A stretch of 52,050 nucleotides of DNA from Syntrophaceae bacterium UBA5764 (GCA_002418825.1 DIEW01000049.1:1-52050); one strand, 5' to 3'; positions 42,388-50,551 are shown, counted from the stretch's first letter. Translations and numbers: made by a program. Notes: generated by a model not told the origin, from the sequence alone.

Positions 42388-42437
42388 TTGACAACAAGAA
42401 CTTAAAATGATTAACTATTAAAAGCGCGCATGCGCTT
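42388..42437 (+). promoter_or_regulatory. promoter and palindrome upstream of module B
   Basis: TTGACA (42388-42393) is followed after 17 bp by TTAACT, a weak -10. Just downstream, GCGCATGCGC (42426-42435) is a perfect 10-bp palindrome within the hairpin AAGCGC-GCAT-GCGCTT. The palindrome lies near the expected transcription start and could be a repressor site. Confidence 0.4.
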
Positions 42438-42496
42438 AGGAAAAATTATCAATTTAGTTTTTCATCCTTAACGATGAATTGAGGAGGAATGTAAAA

Positions 42497-42670
42497 ATGG
42501 CAGAACCGAAAGTACTTTTCTCGCTCTCTTCTGAACTGTGTAAATATTTATTATCTGATCCAACATCTTTTATTTTTTCTTCTTCTCAAAAGCCACAAAA
42601 TAAGCCGGAACTCCTCAATTTCTTGGCCATAGCTTCCCAAAATGTAGGCATAGTAAAAAGCAGTATGTGA
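42497..42670 (+). CDS. 57-residue hypothetical protein
   Basis: An ATG at 42497 follows a strong GAGGAGG site. The 57-residue product (MAEPKVLFSLSSELCKYLL, then Ser- and Asn-rich) has no membrane helix or motif that I recognise. It is the first frame of module B, between the promoter candidate and the 289-residue gene. The ribosome binding site argues for translation; the odd Ser-rich composition leaves open a truncated gene. Confidence 0.4.
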   Translation: MAEPKVLFSLSSELCKYLLSDPTSFIFSSSQKPQNKPELLNFLAIASQNVGIVKSSM

Positions 42671-42727
42671 TCAAGCATTGTTAGCCATGTGAGAAATGCA
42701 TTATGAAGATGGTAATGGTATAACTAT

Positions 42728-43597
42728 ATGGTTGATAAGACAGAAGAAGCAGTAGGTTTCATCAACAATTGCTGGCTGGCGATTATATCCGATACTCTTC
42801 TGAAAGAAGAGTCCGGTCTAAAATATATCAGCTATATGGATGATAACAATCCATATTGGCATCTATGGTTTGCTGATTGTGCCGGTGTATATAAATGTGA
42901 GCTTCTCGGAGCACAGGCCGTTGAAGGATATGACTGGCTCGCGGAGTTCACTGTAAAATATTACCCCATAGACACCGAAATTGCCTATAAAGGTTTATCC
43001 ATTCTTGAAAAGGCCTGTCGTGCAGGTAACATGTTCAATACCCACCGCCCTAATGGTGCTCAGGGCTGTCCATGTCATAACCTGCTTGACGAACATGCAC
43101 CCAAAAGATTTTCGGAATTTTCTCATGACATCGGTGCCCCTTCACATCAGTTCAGTAACACAATTCCAGCAGATTTATTCTATGCTGGTGATATGTCTGT
43201 TGCATTCAAAAAAGACGTGGGGGTATTGCTTCGGGTTAAGAGCCAGACAAGCTGGCGAGTGATCCTCACTGCGGATTATGCAATTCCCAACGATAATGGC
43301 ACTCCGTCAATAATGATGAAAAAAGGAGAGGTTGATAGAGACTATCCGGGGTTTATGATTACCAATTTTCTTTATAAAAAATTTGTGCGCTGCTGGACTC
43401 TTGTTAATAAATACACAGCTCAGGATGAATATACTTGGAAGGGGGAAGGGATGTTATTTAAGAGCGACGGACAAAACCTGTGGCCGGAATCATCACCTGA
43501 TATTCAAAAAATAATAGCTCAAACGGCATTAAGATTTAGGCCGGAGGATATTCTGTCCCCGCTGGCAGATGAGGATATAGCGTGTATGAATTCATAA
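42728..43597 (+). CDS. unrecognised 289-residue protein of module B
   Basis: This 289-residue protein has no signal peptide or membrane helix. It is rich in Trp, Tyr and His and has a compact GCPCHN motif near residue 115, a SHQFSNT segment near 141 and a beta-rich C-terminal half. I do not recognise the family. The start lacks a good ribosome binding site. It is followed after 24 bp by the microprotein gene, so it probably belongs to the same operon as the Tat-exported hydrolase. Confidence 0.75.
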   Translation: MVDKTEEAVGFINNCWLAIISDTLLKEESGLKYISYMDDNNPYWHLWFADCAGVYKCELLGAQAVEGYDWLAEFTVKYYPIDTEIAYKGLSILEKACRAGNMFNTHRPNGAQGCPCHNLLDEHAPKRFSEFSHDIGAPSHQFSNTIPADLFYAGDMSVAFKKDVGVLLRVKSQTSWRVILTADYAIPNDNGTPSIMMKKGEVDRDYPGFMITNFLYKKFVRCWTLVNKYTAQDEYTWKGEGMLFKSDGQNLWPESSPDIQKIIAQTALRFRPEDILSPLADEDIACMNS

Positions 43598-43621
43598 AGC
43601 AATTGAAAGGAGGAAAAATCA

Positions 43622-43738
43622 ATGGCGGAAAAAGTAGTTCAGGAAAAATCTCGTTACGGTGTTGGTATAGTTGTTGGGATTGTAATCGGGATAGCGCTGT
43701 TCATGATTACTTACTGGCTTTTGCTTCTGGCAAGATAG
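43622..43738 (+). CDS. 38-residue single-span membrane microprotein
   Basis: The frame is MAEKVVQEKSRYGVGIVV followed by a hydrophobic helix to about residue 36 and the end LLLLAR. A strong GGAGG site (GAAAGGAGG) precedes the ATG, and the gene is exactly fitted between its neighbours (24 bp before, 26 bp after). It is probably a real small protein with an N-in, single membrane helix. It may help assemble the 10-helix membrane protein encoded two genes downstream. Function unknown. Confidence 0.65.
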   Translation: MAEKVVQEKSRYGVGIVVGIVIGIALFMITYWLLLLAR

Positions 43739-43764
43739 CCATAGTACATAAAGGAGGTTGAACA

Positions 43765-44859
43765 ATGGAAGAACAAAACATTTCTCGGCGTTCATTTGTA
43801 AAAGGAATGGCTCTCGGAACTGTTGTAGGGTATTTTGCCAGTGCGGGTCTTTCCTCGACGGTGTTCAAGAAAGCACTTTTGCCAAAAGAAAAACTGGAGC
43901 AGGTTGACATTGGTGAAATAAAAAGTCTGAAGCTCAAAGTGATTTCTGAAACAAGTTGGTATGATAACAATGTCTTCCTCAATGACGTCAAAGGGGCGGG
44001 AGGACTTCTGGTGAATCAGTATACTATACCCTGGACGACAGAAATGGTGAAGTCGGGCTATAAGGGAAGCAATCTGGGAGGTTTCTCTACTCTTATTGAA
44101 GCGGAATTTATGGATGGCACGAAGAAAAAATTTCTCCTTGATTCGGGCTGGAGTTCCGACTGGATGGAGAAGAGGTACAAAGATGAGGGTGTTGATGAGA
44201 TGCTGGCCAAGAAGCAGATCGAGTTTTTGGTGCAGAGCCACGAACACATGGATCACTTTTTCGGAATTCAGGCTGTTCTAAAGTATAATCAGAATATTCC
44301 GATTTATGTGCCGAAAGGATTCTATCAGGAAGGTTTTGATCTTTTAAAGGGGAAAGCCTTTCCGGAAGCAAAAGTGAAAAATGATTACCCCCATAAAGGC
44401 ACTATAACGGTTTTGGACTCAAGTAAAGTGAATGTGCTCTATCCCGGTATAGCTCTCATGACCTTCGACGTGCCTATTATCTTAAGAGTTTTTGGCGAGC
44501 AGGCTTTTGTTTTTAACGTGAAGGATAAAGGTATAGTCCTTGTTACAGGCTGCTGCCACATGGGCATCATCAGCTACATGGAGGCAGTAAGGAAAAAAGT
44601 AAAGGGTGGCGAGAAAATATATGCTGTTCAGGGCGGTCTTCATATCTCACCATTTGAGGACTGGGATCCGCAGTATGATGACCTTATCCTAGCGTTCAAC
44701 AAATACGGTGTACAGAAAATAGGTGCAAACCATTGTACCGGCTATATCACAGCGGAAAAGATGATTAAGGCTGGTCTGCCCATGGTGAGAGGCACTGCCC
44801 GTTATATGACAAAGAGAGATATCTACCTTGGGAATGGTGATGAACTGTTAATTGCTTAA
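43765..44859 (+). CDS. Tat-exported metallo-beta-lactamase-fold hydrolase
   Basis: This 364-residue protein starts with a Tat signal (SRRSFVKG, twin Arg 8-9, then a hydrophobic stretch to about residue 31). The metallo-beta-lactamase fold has the full metal set: SHEHMDH (H159, H161, D163, H164), H265 (GCCHMG) and H323 (GANHCTG), with an Asp near 126 (LLDSGW). The layout recalls the MBL proteins annotated as related to methanopterin ribofuranosyl-aminobenzene phosphate synthase. It should act folded, with metal bound, in the periplasm. It has an AAAGGAGG site and lies 21 bp before the membrane protein gene. Confidence 0.9.
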   Translation: MEEQNISRRSFVKGMALGTVVGYFASAGLSSTVFKKALLPKEKLEQVDIGEIKSLKLKVISETSWYDNNVFLNDVKGAGGLLVNQYTIPWTTEMVKSGYKGSNLGGFSTLIEAEFMDGTKKKFLLDSGWSSDWMEKRYKDEGVDEMLAKKQIEFLVQSHEHMDHFFGIQAVLKYNQNIPIYVPKGFYQEGFDLLKGKAFPEAKVKNDYPHKGTITVLDSSKVNVLYPGIALMTFDVPIILRVFGEQAFVFNVKDKGIVLVTGCCHMGIISYMEAVRKKVKGGEKIYAVQGGLHISPFEDWDPQYDDLILAFNKYGVQKIGANHCTGYITAEKMIKAGLPMVRGTARYMTKRDIYLGNGDELLIA

Positions 44860-44880
44860 TCTTGTCAGGAGGTGATGAAA

Positions 44881-46128
44881 ATGTCTGAACACTCTTTAGA
44901 TACTTTATGGTTAGAGGAACGTAAAAGGATAGATTTGATAAAACAACCCCTGAGAGGCATTGCCGGCGTTGTCCTTGCTTTTGCCGTTTTTATGGGTCTA
45001 TGGTGGGTTTTTATGGATCCCCGTGGCTGGTTGCGTTGGTACACACCACAATATGGATACATGTATATTCGATGGTTACTCATAGTAGCGATTTGGCAAG
45101 CATATATTTTCAATTTCTGGCCATTCAAACGTAAATGGATGGAAGAATCTCACCCGCTCAAAAAGGGTATTGTTTTGACTTTCATTAACTTTGCTATTAC
45201 GGGACTTCTGATCTGGGGATTTTACTATTACTTTTTCGGAAAGCTGGCCATTCCTTATTTTAGCTGGCCTGAGTTGCAAAAAACGGGTCTCTCAGATTTC
45301 TTTTCTCGTGAATACTCATCTCTTGCCATCCTGATGATGGCAGCTATTGCATCCTGGCTGAGCCCTATCTGGCCCGCCGCATTTGAGAATTATCCCTGGC
45401 ATGGCTTGAAACAACCAGCGAAGGGAATAACTGTATTTTGCGTAACCTTTTTGCTCACCACCTATATTTTTTTCATATGCATGCATCCCCATTACCGGGT
45501 ACTTTTCTATCCCTGGCAGGAATTTACAGCTGCATTCCCTTGGTGGTATGACTCATTTCGCACTCTAAGCGGTAATTTCAACGTGGGGTGGATAATGTGC
45601 GCTACTGTCGCCGTATGGTTGTCAGAGATGACCTTGGAGCAATATCCTTTCCGGTTGATAAAAAATCAACCATGGCGTGGTATCGGCGGATTTGTTTTTA
45701 TTTTGCTCCTTGCGCTCATCTTCTTCTTCCTCTTTGTATTCATGCAGGATGTGGTATGGGGGGTGTCTGTTGAAGGTGCTAAGAGATTAATGGCCCCTGA
45801 TTGGCGGTATCTCCATGCCGGTGAATTGGCAATACTCGTCCTCGGTGTTGCCATGATACTCTTTTTTTACTTTGATAATTGGCCGCGCAAGTTCAGTACG
45901 GAAGTAAATATACTAATACGTGTGGCGATTATCATAGTAGGAACTATTGTTTTTCACTGGCTCTATTACAAGGTGAGTCCTGCTTTACTTGGCACTCAGG
46001 CTGGCTATTCACATCCCCAGCAGTTTCCCATGGCACCAATTATCCTCTTAATCAATGTGCTGCTCTACCATAATTGGTTTATGGATGGATGGCCGGGGAA
46101 AAGAATTAAGGTAGAAGGAAGTAAGTAA
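44881..46128 (+). CDS. polytopic membrane protein with about five internal two-helix repeats
   Basis: This 415-residue protein has about ten hydrophobic helices. A unit of 70-87 residues recurs: it opens with a QP/HP-x-(K/R)G motif (QPLRG at 22, HPLKKG at 91, QPAKG at 178, QPWRG at 263; the fifth, near 340, has lost it). It ends with an N/Q-(W/Y/F)-P-type motif (FNFWPFK at 77, FENYPW at 168, LEQYPF at 252, FDNWPRK at 331, HNW...WPGK at 397). Each unit holds two helices. I do not recognise the family. The ATG at 44881 follows AGGAGGTGATGAAA; two ATGs just before overlap that site. It is the last gene of the module B operon, after the Tat-MBL gene. Confidence 0.85.
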   Translation: MSEHSLDTLWLEERKRIDLIKQPLRGIAGVVLAFAVFMGLWWVFMDPRGWLRWYTPQYGYMYIRWLLIVAIWQAYIFNFWPFKRKWMEESHPLKKGIVLTFINFAITGLLIWGFYYYFFGKLAIPYFSWPELQKTGLSDFFSREYSSLAILMMAAIASWLSPIWPAAFENYPWHGLKQPAKGITVFCVTFLLTTYIFFICMHPHYRVLFYPWQEFTAAFPWWYDSFRTLSGNFNVGWIMCATVAVWLSEMTLEQYPFRLIKNQPWRGIGGFVFILLLALIFFFLFVFMQDVVWGVSVEGAKRLMAPDWRYLHAGELAILVLGVAMILFFYFDNWPRKFSTEVNILIRVAIIIVGTIVFHWLYYKVSPALLGTQAGYSHPQQFPMAPIILLINVLLYHNWFMDGWPGKRIKVEGSK

Positions 46129-46146
46129 ATTTAACACAAACATTTG

Positions 46147-46178
46147 CCCCTGATCTCTTCTCGGAATGAGATCAGGGG
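46147..46178 (+). terminator. terminator-like hairpin after the module B operon
   Basis: CCCCTGATCTC and GAGATCAGGGG form a perfect 11-bp stem with a 10-base loop, 18 bp after the membrane protein stop. A T-tract is absent, so it may be a partial terminator or a 3'-end stabiliser before the 99-residue gene. Confidence 0.6.
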
Positions 46179-46197
46179 TAGCTTTACCGGAGAGATG

Positions 46198-46497
46198 ATG
46201 TCTGATTTAATCAGCAGAAGAGACCTGTTCTCAACAAAAATATTCCAAACGATCTTCAACCATCAGTCGTCGCATGATTCGTCTATAATGGAAAAACGAC
46301 GGGAACAAAACCTTCTTCAATATTTTGATTCCCCTCTGCACAGCTATCCTCTTCTTAATGAAATGCCCATAGACATGTTGATTGCTGAGGCACGGTCTAG
46401 GGGTATTGCTACCGAAGGTCGTAGTAAAAATGAAATCGCCCGGGATCTATTTTTAAAAATTGAAGTAACTTCCACCCGTGTAAATGGTAATCGTTAA
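46198..46497 (+). CDS. 99-residue hypothetical protein with SAP-like C-terminus
   Basis: The start is placed at the ATG at 46198 (or 46195), behind GGAGAG and after the hairpin. The N-terminus SRRDLFSTKIF looks like a twin-arginine motif but no hydrophobic stretch follows, so export is unlikely on its own. The C-terminal IDMLIAEARSRGIATEGRSKNE resembles a SAP-type helix-extension-helix fold. The rest is polar. Function unknown; it is the last gene of module B. Confidence 0.55.
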   Translation: MSDLISRRDLFSTKIFQTIFNHQSSHDSSIMEKRREQNLLQYFDSPLHSYPLLNEMPIDMLIAEARSRGIATEGRSKNEIARDLFLKIEVTSTRVNGNR

Positions 46498-46560
46498 CTC
46501 TTAATGACAAGTCCATCCCACACTTTGTAGGTGTTAGCAACTTTCACGTGAAAAAGATTA

Positions 46561-46833
46561 TCAATACTTAATGCTAAAATTCCTAAATTCGCTGATGTAT
46601 TTTTCTTCATCAGCTATAACTTCCTGAACTCTTGCCGCGGGTGGGCCGTGGTGGCACCAGGCGAGCATTTTATCTACGTTCGTGTCTTCGCCTTCAAAAA
46701 CAGTCTCCACGCGCCCGTCGGGCAAATTGCGCACCCAGCCGGTGAGATTTAAATCCATCGCGGCGCGCTGTATCTCGACGCGGAAAAATACTCCCTGGAC
46801 TTTGCCCGAAATTAAAACATGAATTCTTTTCAT
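46561..46833 (-). CDS. acyP: acylphosphatase, copy 2
   Basis: This 90-residue protein has the same catalytic Arg (GVFFRVEI) and Asn (WVRNLPDG) as copy 1 and differs from it by only two or three residues up to about residue 72. The last 18 residues (EVIADEEKYISEFRNFSIKY) differ. It is placed 6 bp after ligA on the same strand, which is probably the original location of the gene in this genome. It hydrolyses acyl phosphates in the cytoplasm. Confidence 0.93.
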   Translation of the reverse strand: MKRIHVLISGKVQGVFFRVEIQRAAMDLNLTGWVRNLPDGRVETVFEGEDTNVDKMLAWCHHGPPAARVQEVIADEEKYISEFRNFSIKY

Positions 46834-46839
46834 GATAAA

Positions 46840-48852
46840 TTACCGTCCGACCAGTTTCAAAAATTCTGCCTCGCTGATAATTTTAATGCCTGCTGATTTC
46901 GCTTTATCCAGTTTTGAGCCGGGGTCAGCCCCGGCCACTACATAAGTCGTTTTTTTGGTAACGCCGGATTGTACCGTACCGCCTAAATTCTCTACAATAT
47001 CTTTGGCATCGTTTCGCTCCAGGTTCGCAAGCGCGCCGGTAAAAACAAATGATTTACCCGCCAGGGGCGCGTTGAGGGAAATTTCTTTCTTTTGCGGAAC
47101 TACTCCCGCCTTTGCAAATTTTTTCATCACGGCTTTGTTTTTTGATTCGTGAAAAAACTCCACGATGCTTGCAGCGATTTCGGTGCCGATTTCATTAACG
47201 GCTGTCAAATCTTCAATTTTAGCAGCCATGAGATTTTCAATGCTGCCGAAACGTTCTGCCAGCAGTTTTGCTGTGCGCTCTCCCACGTGCCTGATGCCGA
47301 GCGCGTAAATGAATTTATCCAAAGGCGGATTTTTGGAACGGGCTATGGAATCAATAAGATTCTGCGCGGATTTTTCCGCCTGACGGTCGAGTTCCAGCAA
47401 TTTATCTTTGGTAAGGAAATAGAGATCAGCAGGGTCGGAAATGAATTTAGCATCAAAAAGCTGCGCGGAAAGTTTTTCTCCCAATCCTTCAATATCCATA
47501 GCGCCGCGCGAGGCAAAATGCCAGATATGCTCTTTTAACTGTGCGGGACAGGAGATGTTCACGCAGCGGTGCGCCACTTCTCCTTCAAAACGGACGATTT
47601 CCGAGCCGCATTCAGGGCATTTTACGGGCATTTTAAATTTCGTTTCCTTGCCGGTTCTTTTTTCAGGAATAACTTTGACCACTTCGGGGATAACATCTCC
47701 GGCACGCTGAATTATCACCGTGTCGCCGACACGTATGTCTTTTTTGATGACTTCATCCTCGTTGTGCAGTGTGGCGCGGCTGACCATCACGCCGCCCACA
47801 TTTACCGGTTCCATTACCGCCACAGGTGTCAGTGTGCCCATGCGCCCAACCTGTACAATAATGTCTTTGACTATTGTTGTTTCCTGCTGTGCGGGGAATT
47901 TGCAGGCCAGCGCCCAGCGCGGATTGCGCGATATATTGCCGAGCCTGTTTTGCAAGGCAAGGCTATCCACTTTAATAACTACTCCGTCGATATCGTAGGG
48001 CAACGTGTCTCTGAGAGAAGTGATACGTTCAAAATATCTGATGCAGGTGTTGATATCGTGCGCCTGTTCAATTAATTTATTTACCGGAAACCCCCATGAC
48101 GAAAGTGCACGCAATACTTCCCAGTGCGTCGTAAAACTTATTCCCTGAACATTGCCGATTCCATATAAAAAGATATTGAGCGGGCGATGCGCGGTGATTT
48201 TGGAATCAAGCTGCCTGAGTGATCCTGCGGCCGCGTTGCGCGGATTGGCAAAGGGTTCTTCTCCTTCTTCCATACGGCGACGGTTTAATTTTTCAAAAGG
48301 ATATTTTTCCATATAAACTTCGCCGCGTATTTCAACGAAAGAAGGAATCGGCGCTTGTTCTGATTTTTTCATTCTGAGGGGCAGGGAAGAAATAGTTTTC
48401 AGGTTTTGCGTGACGTCTTCGCCTACGGTACCGTCGCCGCGCGTGGCGCCCTTTGTAAAAACGCCTTCTTCGTAAATGAGATTTACCGCCAATCCGTCGA
48501 GCTTTGGTTCGGTCACATAAGAGATATTATCTATGGAAGCTAAACGTTTAAGGCGGCTGTCAAAATCGATTATTTCCTCTTCGGAAAAAGCGTTTGCCAG
48601 GCTGAGCATAGGGGAGGGATGAGTGAATGAAGCGAACTTAGCCAGCGGCGCCGCTCCGACGCGCTGTGTGGGCGAAGAAGCGAGTTCGTCATCAGGGAAT
48701 TGCGCCTCCAGATTCTGCAGTTCGCGCATAAAACGGTCATATTCGGCATCGGATATTTCCGGCGCGTCCTGCTGATAATAACGCTGATTGTGATATTCAA
48801 TAATTTTTCGCAACTCGGATATTTTTTTAAGAGCGGTTTCCTTATCCATCAT
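46840..48852 (-). CDS. ligA: NAD-dependent DNA ligase
   Basis: This 670-residue bacterial LigA has the adenylation Lys in EPKLDGLAV, the OB-fold, a four-Cys zinc finger (CPECGSE...HRCVNISC), HhH repeats and a C-terminal BRCT domain. It seals nicks in DNA replication and repair using NAD. The ATG overlaps the stop of a 92-residue gene upstream (ATGA), so the two are coupled. A relic of the same gene end lies at 42114-42270. Confidence 0.97.
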   Translation of the reverse strand: MMDKETALKKISELRKIIEYHNQRYYQQDAPEISDAEYDRFMRELQNLEAQFPDDELASSPTQRVGAAPLAKFASFTHPSPMLSLANAFSEEEIIDFDSRLKRLASIDNISYVTEPKLDGLAVNLIYEEGVFTKGATRGDGTVGEDVTQNLKTISSLPLRMKKSEQAPIPSFVEIRGEVYMEKYPFEKLNRRRMEEGEEPFANPRNAAAGSLRQLDSKITAHRPLNIFLYGIGNVQGISFTTHWEVLRALSSWGFPVNKLIEQAHDINTCIRYFERITSLRDTLPYDIDGVVIKVDSLALQNRLGNISRNPRWALACKFPAQQETTIVKDIIVQVGRMGTLTPVAVMEPVNVGGVMVSRATLHNEDEVIKKDIRVGDTVIIQRAGDVIPEVVKVIPEKRTGKETKFKMPVKCPECGSEIVRFEGEVAHRCVNISCPAQLKEHIWHFASRGAMDIEGLGEKLSAQLFDAKFISDPADLYFLTKDKLLELDRQAEKSAQNLIDSIARSKNPPLDKFIYALGIRHVGERTAKLLAERFGSIENLMAAKIEDLTAVNEIGTEIAASIVEFFHESKNKAVMKKFAKAGVVPQKKEISLNAPLAGKSFVFTGALANLERNDAKDIVENLGGTVQSGVTKKTTYVVAGADPGSKLDKAKSAGIKIISEAEFLKLVGR

Positions 48853-49127
48853 TTAACCAGTTTTAAATTTGGTATTTTTAATTCCGGCCGGCTGAAACCC
48901 GGCTTTTTCGCGGAGTTTATCTTTAACACCTGTTCGTTGAAAACGGTGTTCTTTACGCGGATTAAATTGATGATGGAAAAAATTATAAAAGATTTTTCCC
49001 ACTCAGGCGAAGGCGAAAAATCATGCGCTTTGATTTTGTACTTTTCCCAAAGCGAACTTAAGGAAGCTTCGTCCATACCGGATATCGTTTCGGCTATTTT
49101 ACCTAAGGATTCTTCAAGCTTATTCAT
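48849..49127 (-). CDS. 92-residue hypothetical protein coupled to ligA
   Basis: This 92-residue protein starts MNKLEESLGKIAETISGMD, has a helical N-terminal half and a basic C-terminus (KKPGFSRPELKIP). Its TGA overlaps the ligA ATG. I do not recognise the family; a Leu/Glu pattern suggests a helical bundle. The overlap implies co-translation with LigA and perhaps a role with it. Confidence 0.65.
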   Translation of the reverse strand: MNKLEESLGKIAETISGMDEASLSSLWEKYKIKAHDFSPSPEWEKSFIIFSIINLIRVKNTVFNEQVLKINSAKKPGFSRPELKIPNLKLVK

Positions 49128-49234
49128 GTGGGAAATATTAACTTTAGATCGCGGTTAAAGTCAAATCAAAACCTTTTTGTATTTATAAATAATGCTTGTG
49201 TTTTTTAGGCCTTGTAGTTAATAAATAGGCCGTG

Positions 49235-49726
49235 ATGGATGAAAAAAAGGTCAAAATTGGCGTAATTTCCGACACTCACCTGGGCGGTTATGACGATAAG
49301 CTGAAAAATATAGTTGCCCGGCATTTTCATGACGCGGATATTATCCTTCATGCGGGGGATCTTGTTGATATAGGCGTGCTGGATATTTTCGGGGACAAAG
49401 AAGTTAAGGCCGTTTGCGGCAACATGGACAACGATAAAACGCGGGAAAAATTACCCGGGCAATTGATTTTTGAAATTAAAGGTTTTAAAATCGGACTGAT
49501 TCACGGATGGGGTTCTACGGGAAGCATAGAGGAAAAGATACTCAGGCGCATAGGAAAGGTGGATTGCGTTGTCTACGGGCATACACATAAACCCGCAAAT
49601 CATAAGGAGGGTGACGTGTTGTTTTTTAATCCTGGTTCGGCGGCGCAAAGGCATTTTGTGATGTCGCGAACGTTGGGAATCCTGGAAGTTGACAAAGAAC
49701 TGACAGGCAGGATAATTAATATATAA
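49235..49726 (+). CDS. YfcE/MJ0936-type metallophosphoesterase
   Basis: This 163-residue calcineurin-like phosphodiesterase has the metal motifs GVISDTHLG, LHAGDLVDIG, GNMDND, HGWGS and YGHTHKP, in the order of the MJ0936/YfcE family. It acts on phosphodiester or cyclic nucleotide substrates; the exact one is unknown. The start at 49235 ATG is preferred over an in-frame GTG one codon before. It begins a plus-strand group that runs to 51028. Confidence 0.93.
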   Translation: MDEKKVKIGVISDTHLGGYDDKLKNIVARHFHDADIILHAGDLVDIGVLDIFGDKEVKAVCGNMDNDKTREKLPGQLIFEIKGFKIGLIHGWGSTGSIEEKILRRIGKVDCVVYGHTHKPANHKEGDVLFFNPGSAAQRHFVMSRTLGILEVDKELTGRIINI

Positions 49727-49743
49727 AATAAGGTTTTCTAATT

Positions 49744-50229
49744 ATGGATACAATATTTGCTCCCTGGCGGATGGAATATATTGCCGGCCAAAAAGCTGAA
49801 GGATGTGTTTTTTGTAAGTGTTCCATACGCTGCGATGATTTTGTGCTTTACGAAGGTAAAAATGTTTTCGTGATGATGAACAAATTTCCTTATGTGACCG
49901 GCCATTTGATGATCATACCCAATCGCCATGTCGGAAAATACGAGAATCTTTCCCAGGAGGAAAGAAAAGAAATGTTTAATCTGCTGGAAACCGCGCTCAA
50001 AGCCTTGCGAGAAGCGATGAATCCTTCTGGCTTCAATGTCGGTATGAATATCGGTAAAGTGGCGGGGGCGGGTATAGAAGAACATATTCATTTGCATGTG
50101 ATTCCGCGTTGGGAAGGCGATACTAATTTTATGAGTGTGGTGGGAAACGTGCGGGTGATACCGGAAGATGTGGAAACAACCGCAACCAAGCTTGCTCCAC
50201 TGTTTAAAAAATATCACCGGGAGGTATGA
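49744..50229 (+). CDS. HIT-family nucleotide hydrolase/phosphorylase
   Basis: This 161-residue protein has the histidine triad HIHLHVIPRW near residue 115 and the usual N-terminal APWRMEYI and CVFCK motifs, the latter suggesting a zinc site as in Ap4A phosphorylase-like and FHIT-type HIT proteins. It probably acts on a dinucleoside polyphosphate. It lies 17 bp after the phosphodiesterase gene. Confidence 0.93.
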   Translation: MDTIFAPWRMEYIAGQKAEGCVFCKCSIRCDDFVLYEGKNVFVMMNKFPYVTGHLMIIPNRHVGKYENLSQEERKEMFNLLETALKALREAMNPSGFNVGMNIGKVAGAGIEEHIHLHVIPRWEGDTNFMSVVGNVRVIPEDVETTATKLAPLFKKYHREV

Positions 50230-50233
50230 TATA

Positions 50234-50536
50234 ATGAAAACAATTTATTTAATCCTGACCATTATATTTGCTTTTTTTATAGTTACGTTCTCTCAGTTTA
50301 ATTCTGAAGTGGTTAAAATAAAGTACTATTTTATAGACGATATCAATGTGCCAGTTTACATGTTGATTTTTGTTGCCCTTCTTGCCGGTGTAATTATTGC
50401 GGGATTTTTCGGTGTGGTGGAGAGGTTTCGTCTCAATCGCACAATCAGCAGGCTAAACCGCACGATACGCGATTTGAAGAAAGAACTTCGAGCTAACGAA
50501 CAACCGCCAGTTGTTGATCAGGCTCAAAAAAACTAG
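50234..50536 (+). CDS. LapA-domain membrane protein
   Basis: This 100-residue protein has two membrane helices (about residues 4-22 and 40-62) around a short loop, then a basic coiled-coil tail. The pattern matches LapA (DUF1049), linked in E. coli to LPS regulation. The start at 50234 follows GGGAGGTATGATATA; a longer frame from 50168 lies inside the HIT gene. It is 4 bp after the HIT gene, so co-transcribed. Confidence 0.85.
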   Translation: MKTIYLILTIIFAFFIVTFSQFNSEVVKIKYYFIDDINVPVYMLIFVALLAGVIIAGFFGVVERFRLNRTISRLNRTIRDLKKELRANEQPPVVDQAQKN

Positions 50537-50551
50537 AAACTTTTAGCGCTC

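Noticed and set aside
42728..43597. L-2-amino-thiazoline-4-carboxylate hydrolase family for the 289-residue protein
   Set aside because: A loose resemblance in the His/Trp-rich pattern only; no firm motif, so it is left unassigned.
46144..46497. A longer start (46144) for the 99-residue protein
   Set aside because: The first 18 codons coincide with the perfect hairpin 46147-46178 and no ribosome binding site precedes them; the ATG at 46198 has one.
28372..46560. A conjugative or transposon-type genomic island
   Set aside because: No integrase, transposase, tRNA attachment site or terminal inverted repeats were seen; the XerD-like gene at 9632 is far away and looks like the housekeeping recombinase. 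Recombination through acyP-ligA sequence explains the edges.
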